DNA of 64,000 nucleotides from Acetobacterium paludosum. Its GTDB lineage: Bacteria > Bacillota > Clostridia > Eubacteriales > Eubacteriaceae. The notes below the pieces were generated by a model. The model made no database searches and was not told where the DNA came from. It saw only the letters and a program-made list of their open reading frames with translations. How positions within the stretch are numbered: position 1 is the first letter of the stretch; each line of letters opens with the position of its first letter. The stretch spans positions 62,001 to 126,000 of the forward strand of contig NZ_RXYA01000001.1 in the NCBI RefSeq assembly GCF_008086595.1, read 5' to 3'. Below are positions 61,356-64,000 of the stretch, one piece after another. Position numbers and translations under genes: made by a program.

Positions 61356-61389
61356 ATCCAGCATCCCCAGGAAGCTGGATTTATTTTTT
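61356..61389 (+). terminator. Riboswitch expression-platform terminator
   Basis: ATCCAGC/GCTGGAT with an 11-nt loop and TTATTTTTT. When cobalamin is bound this hairpin is expected to form and stop transcription of btuFCD. Confidence 0.8.
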
Positions 61390-61438
61390 GCAAAAAAAAT
61401 GCAGAAAAAATAGGATTGAAAAAGGAAAAGAGGAAAAA

Positions 61439-62395
61439 ATGAAAAAGAAAAAAATGAAAAGCATTTTGGCGATTTTGGTTGCTTTAACGCTGGTTGTAAC
61501 TTTTACCGGTTGTCAGCAGAGCAGCACGACTAAGACGGCTACGGGTGTTCAAACAAAAAGCGGTTCGACAACCTATCCATTAACCATAACGGATGATTCA
61601 GGAACATCGATAACCATTGATAAAGAGCCGCAAAAGATTGTGTCCTTGTCGCCATCCGATACGGAAATCATCTTTGCGATTGGCGAAGGCAGCAAGCTTG
61701 TCGGACGAACCGATTATTGTGATTATCCGGAAGAGGCTTCGGCCGTAACCAGTATTGGAAGTTTCAGTTCGCCGAATCTTGAAAAAATCATTGAACTGGC
61801 GCCGGATATTGTGATGTCTTCAGATTTTGTGTCGGATGAGATGAGCCAGCAACTAAAAGCCATCGGAGCACAGGTTATTGTTGTTAATCCCACCAGTATC
61901 GATGGGGTGATGAATAATATTGTTATGGCCGGAGAAATAAGCAATGCCAACGATAAGGCCAAAGAAGTTGTAGAAGGAATGGAAAAACAACGCCAGGAAT
62001 TAATCGCCAAGGCGGAAACCATAAAAGAACCAAAATCGGTCTTCATCGATATTGGGAAATTTTACACAGCCGGCCCGGGATCCATGCTGGATTCGATGTT
62101 GACGGATCTTAATGCTAAGAACATTGCGGCCGATGCGACCAGCCAATGGGCGCAACTGAGCACCGAAGCAATCATCGCCGCTAATCCCGATGTGTATATT
62201 TCTCTTTATACAAAACCGGATGTGATAAAGGCAACGCCGGGCTTTGATAAAATCAATGCCATTGCCAATAATAATCTTGTTTATTTTGAATATTTAACGC
62301 CGGAAAGCGATATGGTTCAGCGACCGGGTCCGCGTATTATTGAAGGAATGGCTTTACTGGCACAGAGCATCTATCCAAATGTATTTAGTAAATAA
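61439..62395 (+). CDS. btuF: Cobalamin-binding lipoprotein of the ABC importer
   Basis: A 318-residue lipoprotein: signal MKKKKMKSILAILVALTLVV with lipobox FTGC, then a BtuF/FepB-type class III binding fold (KIVSLSPSDTEIIFAIGEGSK, LAPDIVMSSDF, NPDVYISLY). ATG 61439 has AGAGGAAA in front. It delivers cobalamin or cobinamide to BtuC in the downstream gene. Riboswitch control supports the corrinoid substrate. Confidence 0.9.
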   Translation: MKKKKMKSILAILVALTLVVTFTGCQQSSTTKTATGVQTKSGSTTYPLTITDDSGTSITIDKEPQKIVSLSPSDTEIIFAIGEGSKLVGRTDYCDYPEEASAVTSIGSFSSPNLEKIIELAPDIVMSSDFVSDEMSQQLKAIGAQVIVVNPTSIDGVMNNIVMAGEISNANDKAKEVVEGMEKQRQELIAKAETIKEPKSVFIDIGKFYTAGPGSMLDSMLTDLNAKNIAADATSQWAQLSTEAIIAANPDVYISLYTKPDVIKATPGFDKINAIANNNLVYFEYLTPESDMVQRPGPRIIEGMALLAQSIYPNVFSK

Positions 62396-62401
62396 TCACT
62401 T

Positions 62402-62424
62402 TAGGGGCGAATGCTGTTCGCCCC
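62402..62424 (+). repeat. Hairpin between btuF and btuC
   Basis: AGGGGCGAA-TGCTG-TTCGCCCCT followed by GAGTTTT; it may trim read-through so that the binding protein is made in excess, or stabilise the btuF mRNA end. Confidence 0.7.
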
Positions 62425-62494
62425 TGAGTTTTCTCATCAATTTGGAGTAAATTCAGGGGTGAACAGACAAAAATGAAATTAAATTGGAGACACA

Positions 62495-63526
62495 ATGAAA
62501 AGCAAGCTTAAAAAACATGCCATGCTGATATCGATAATTATTTGCATGATTATTATTTATCTATGTACCTTAATGGGCGTTACGTCTATCTCTTTTGTGG
62601 AGGCAAACAAGATTTTGCTGAATCAGATTTTTCATATTGATCTTGGTATGGAAAACATCAGTGTGGGGGCTACCGCCATTATCTGGAATGTTCGCTTACC
62701 GAGGATTATTCTGGCCTTTGTCACGGGTGGCGCGTTAGCCCTTTGCGGCGCGGCTTATCAGGGGATTTTCAAAAATCCCATGGCGGATCCCTATATCTTA
62801 GGGGTCTCATCGGGAGCCGCATTAGGGGCTACCATCGGCATTATCCTGAAGTTTTCAAGCAGCTTTCTGGGTCTTAATGGAATAGCCATTTTAGCCTTTA
62901 TCGGTTCATTCTCAACCATCTTGATTGTCTATAATATTTCCCGGGTGGGGCGTAAGGTGCCGGTGGCAACCCTATTGCTCAGCGGGATTGCGATTGGACA
63001 AACCTTGAGTGCATTAATATCTTTATTTATGATTTTCAACCAGAATGAAATGTCCCAGATTATATTTTGGACCATGGGGAGCTTAAATGGCAAGGGCTGG
63101 AATCAGGTCATTGCGGTGTTGCCTTATGTGATTTTAGGCTGTGTTATTATGCTAACGTCGGTGCGAGAGCTGGATATCATGCTTCTCGGAGAAGATACGG
63201 CCAATCAGCTGGGAGTGGATACCGAGAGATTAAAAAAGAAGATCCTGTTTTCCTCCTCGCTGATTACAGCAGCAGTCGTGTCGGTTACCGGGATCATCGG
63301 TTTTGTAGGATTGGTTGTTCCTCATATTGTCAGAATGGTGACCGGGCCGAAACATCGTGTTTTAGTCCCTTTTTCGCTATTGTTTGGCGGCGTTTTCCTC
63401 ATTTTGTGCGATACGCTGGCCCGGACGGCAACAGCCCAGGAAATTCCGGTAGGAATTATTACGGCGGCTTTTGGTGGACCTTTCTTTGTTTATCTCTTGA
63501 GAAAAAGAAAAAAGGGCGGTGTCTAA
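62495..63526 (+). CDS. btuC: Cobalamin ABC importer permease
   Basis: A 343-residue FecCD-family permease with about ten membrane helices: RLPRIILAFVTGGALALCGAAYQGIFKNPMADPYILG, GRKVPVATLLLSGIAIGQ and GFVGLVVPHIVRMVTGPKHR (ATPase contact loop) are diagnostic. TTGGAGAC precedes ATG. It is the second gene of the riboswitch operon and ends 1 bp before btuD. Confidence 0.93.
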   Translation: MKSKLKKHAMLISIIICMIIIYLCTLMGVTSISFVEANKILLNQIFHIDLGMENISVGATAIIWNVRLPRIILAFVTGGALALCGAAYQGIFKNPMADPYILGVSSGAALGATIGIILKFSSSFLGLNGIAILAFIGSFSTILIVYNISRVGRKVPVATLLLSGIAIGQTLSALISLFMIFNQNEMSQIIFWTMGSLNGKGWNQVIAVLPYVILGCVIMLTSVRELDIMLLGEDTANQLGVDTERLKKKILFSSSLITAAVVSVTGIIGFVGLVVPHIVRMVTGPKHRVLVPFSLLFGGVFLILCDTLARTATAQEIPVGIITAAFGGPFFVYLLRKRKKGGV

Positions 63527-63527
63527 G

Positions 63528-64000
63528 ATGCAACGTTTAATGCCAAAAATTATGCTGAATTTCAAGGACGTTGTCGCAGCCTATGGCGAAACAAATGTGC
63601 TGCAGGGCTTTAATGCCACAATTTGTCAAGGTGAATTTGTGGGGCTGATCGGCCCTAATGGAACCGGAAAATCGACCTTGTTAAAATGTTTAACGGGGCT
63701 ATTGCCGCTAAAATCAGGCGAGATTATGCTGGAAGAAAAAAACAATGCCGCTTATTCACAACGAGAGCGCGCGCAGCTGGTGGCTGTGGTACCGCAATCC
63801 TTTGACATTGACTATGACTTTACGGTTGAAGATATTGTCCTGATGGGCAGAAACCCCTATCTGAGCTACCGAATTAAAGAAAGCCGGAAGGATTATGATA
63901 TGGTCACAGAAGCGATGCGGGTGACCAAGACATTATCATTCCGGAAACGCTATTATAATAATTTGAGCGGCGGTGAAAAACAACGGGTCATTATTGCTCG
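63528..64000 (+). CDS. btuD: Cobalamin ABC importer ATPase (3' truncated by window edge)
   Basis: The frame from ATG 63528 stays open to the right edge (157 codons). Walker A GPNGTGKST, the Q-loop AVVPQSFDID, and the signature NLSGGEKQRV are seen; Walker B lies outside. The length and pattern (VLMGRNPYLSY) fit FepC/BtuD-type ATPases. It overlaps no gene but is 1 bp from btuC. AAGGGCGG at 63511-63518 is the likely ribosome site. Confidence 0.92.
   Translation, partial: MQRLMPKIMLNFKDVVAAYGETNVLQGFNATICQGEFVGLIGPNGTGKSTLLKCLTGLLPLKSGEIMLEEKNNAAYSQRERAQLVAVVPQSFDIDYDFTVEDIVLMGRNPYLSYRIKESRKDYDMVTEAMRVTKTLSFRKRYYNNLSGGEKQRVIIA

Overview
The window looks like a chromosomal segment of a low-to-moderate GC anaerobic Firmicute, most likely an acetogen-type member of the Eubacteriales; Acetobacterium or a close relative is my best guess. 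The grounds are sortase-anchored pili, clostridial ChW repeats, an aspartate decarboxylase/antiporter pair, a GGGtGRT-type protein beside a NifU-like scaffold, and a cobalamin riboswitch in front of a BtuFCD importer. The genus is an inference. No tRNA, rRNA or CRISPR array was seen.

Layout. 1-6.6 kb is a pilus operon: two LPXTG pilin-like proteins and a choice-of-anchor A adhesin, with a class C sortase and a second sortase. 6.7-13 kb holds a DivIVA-like coiled-coil protein, the relic of a GGDEF protein, a DUF1848 protein, a TspO-like membrane protein, a structured non-coding stretch, a small membrane protein behind a palindromic operator, and an ABC exporter. 13-16.4 kb has a secreted LRR/ChW protein, a lipoprotein and mutM. 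16.7-22 kb has a GtrII-type glucosyltransferase and the aspD-aspT pair, which together make a proton-motive decarboxylation cycle. 22-26.2 kb is a two-component system with an ABC exporter of the lantibiotic or bacitracin-resistance type.

26.5-37.7 kb is a mosaic. It has an AT-rich MarR/amidohydrolase/ATC-hydrolase operon and an HxlR plus isochorismatase cassette present as one complete and two truncated copies. There are also scattered fragments of the mutM 5' end and of a GtrII 3' end, a TetR/EFR1 divergent pair, a beta-lactamase-fold hydrolase, and a DUF1810/SWIM pair. 37.7-50.9 kb is an accessory island: phage-type repressor and replication genes (partly frameshifted), an EcoRI-family adenine methyltransferase with a DUF262-HNH protein, and an HTH / HD-Hsp90-like ATPase / SMC-like ATPase module that I cannot match to a named defence system. 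It ends with IS3 and group II intron fragments and a GNAT/ASCH pair.

51-64 kb returns to housekeeping-like DNA. It has the GGGtGRT and NifU-like pair, a DUF2284 protein with an acidic repeat tail, and methylthioadenosine salvage (mtnP, mtnA) running by stop/start overlaps into glycosyltransferase, aminotransferase, FAD oxidoreductase and sugar-isomerase genes. It closes with the riboswitch-controlled btuFCD operon, cut by the right edge.
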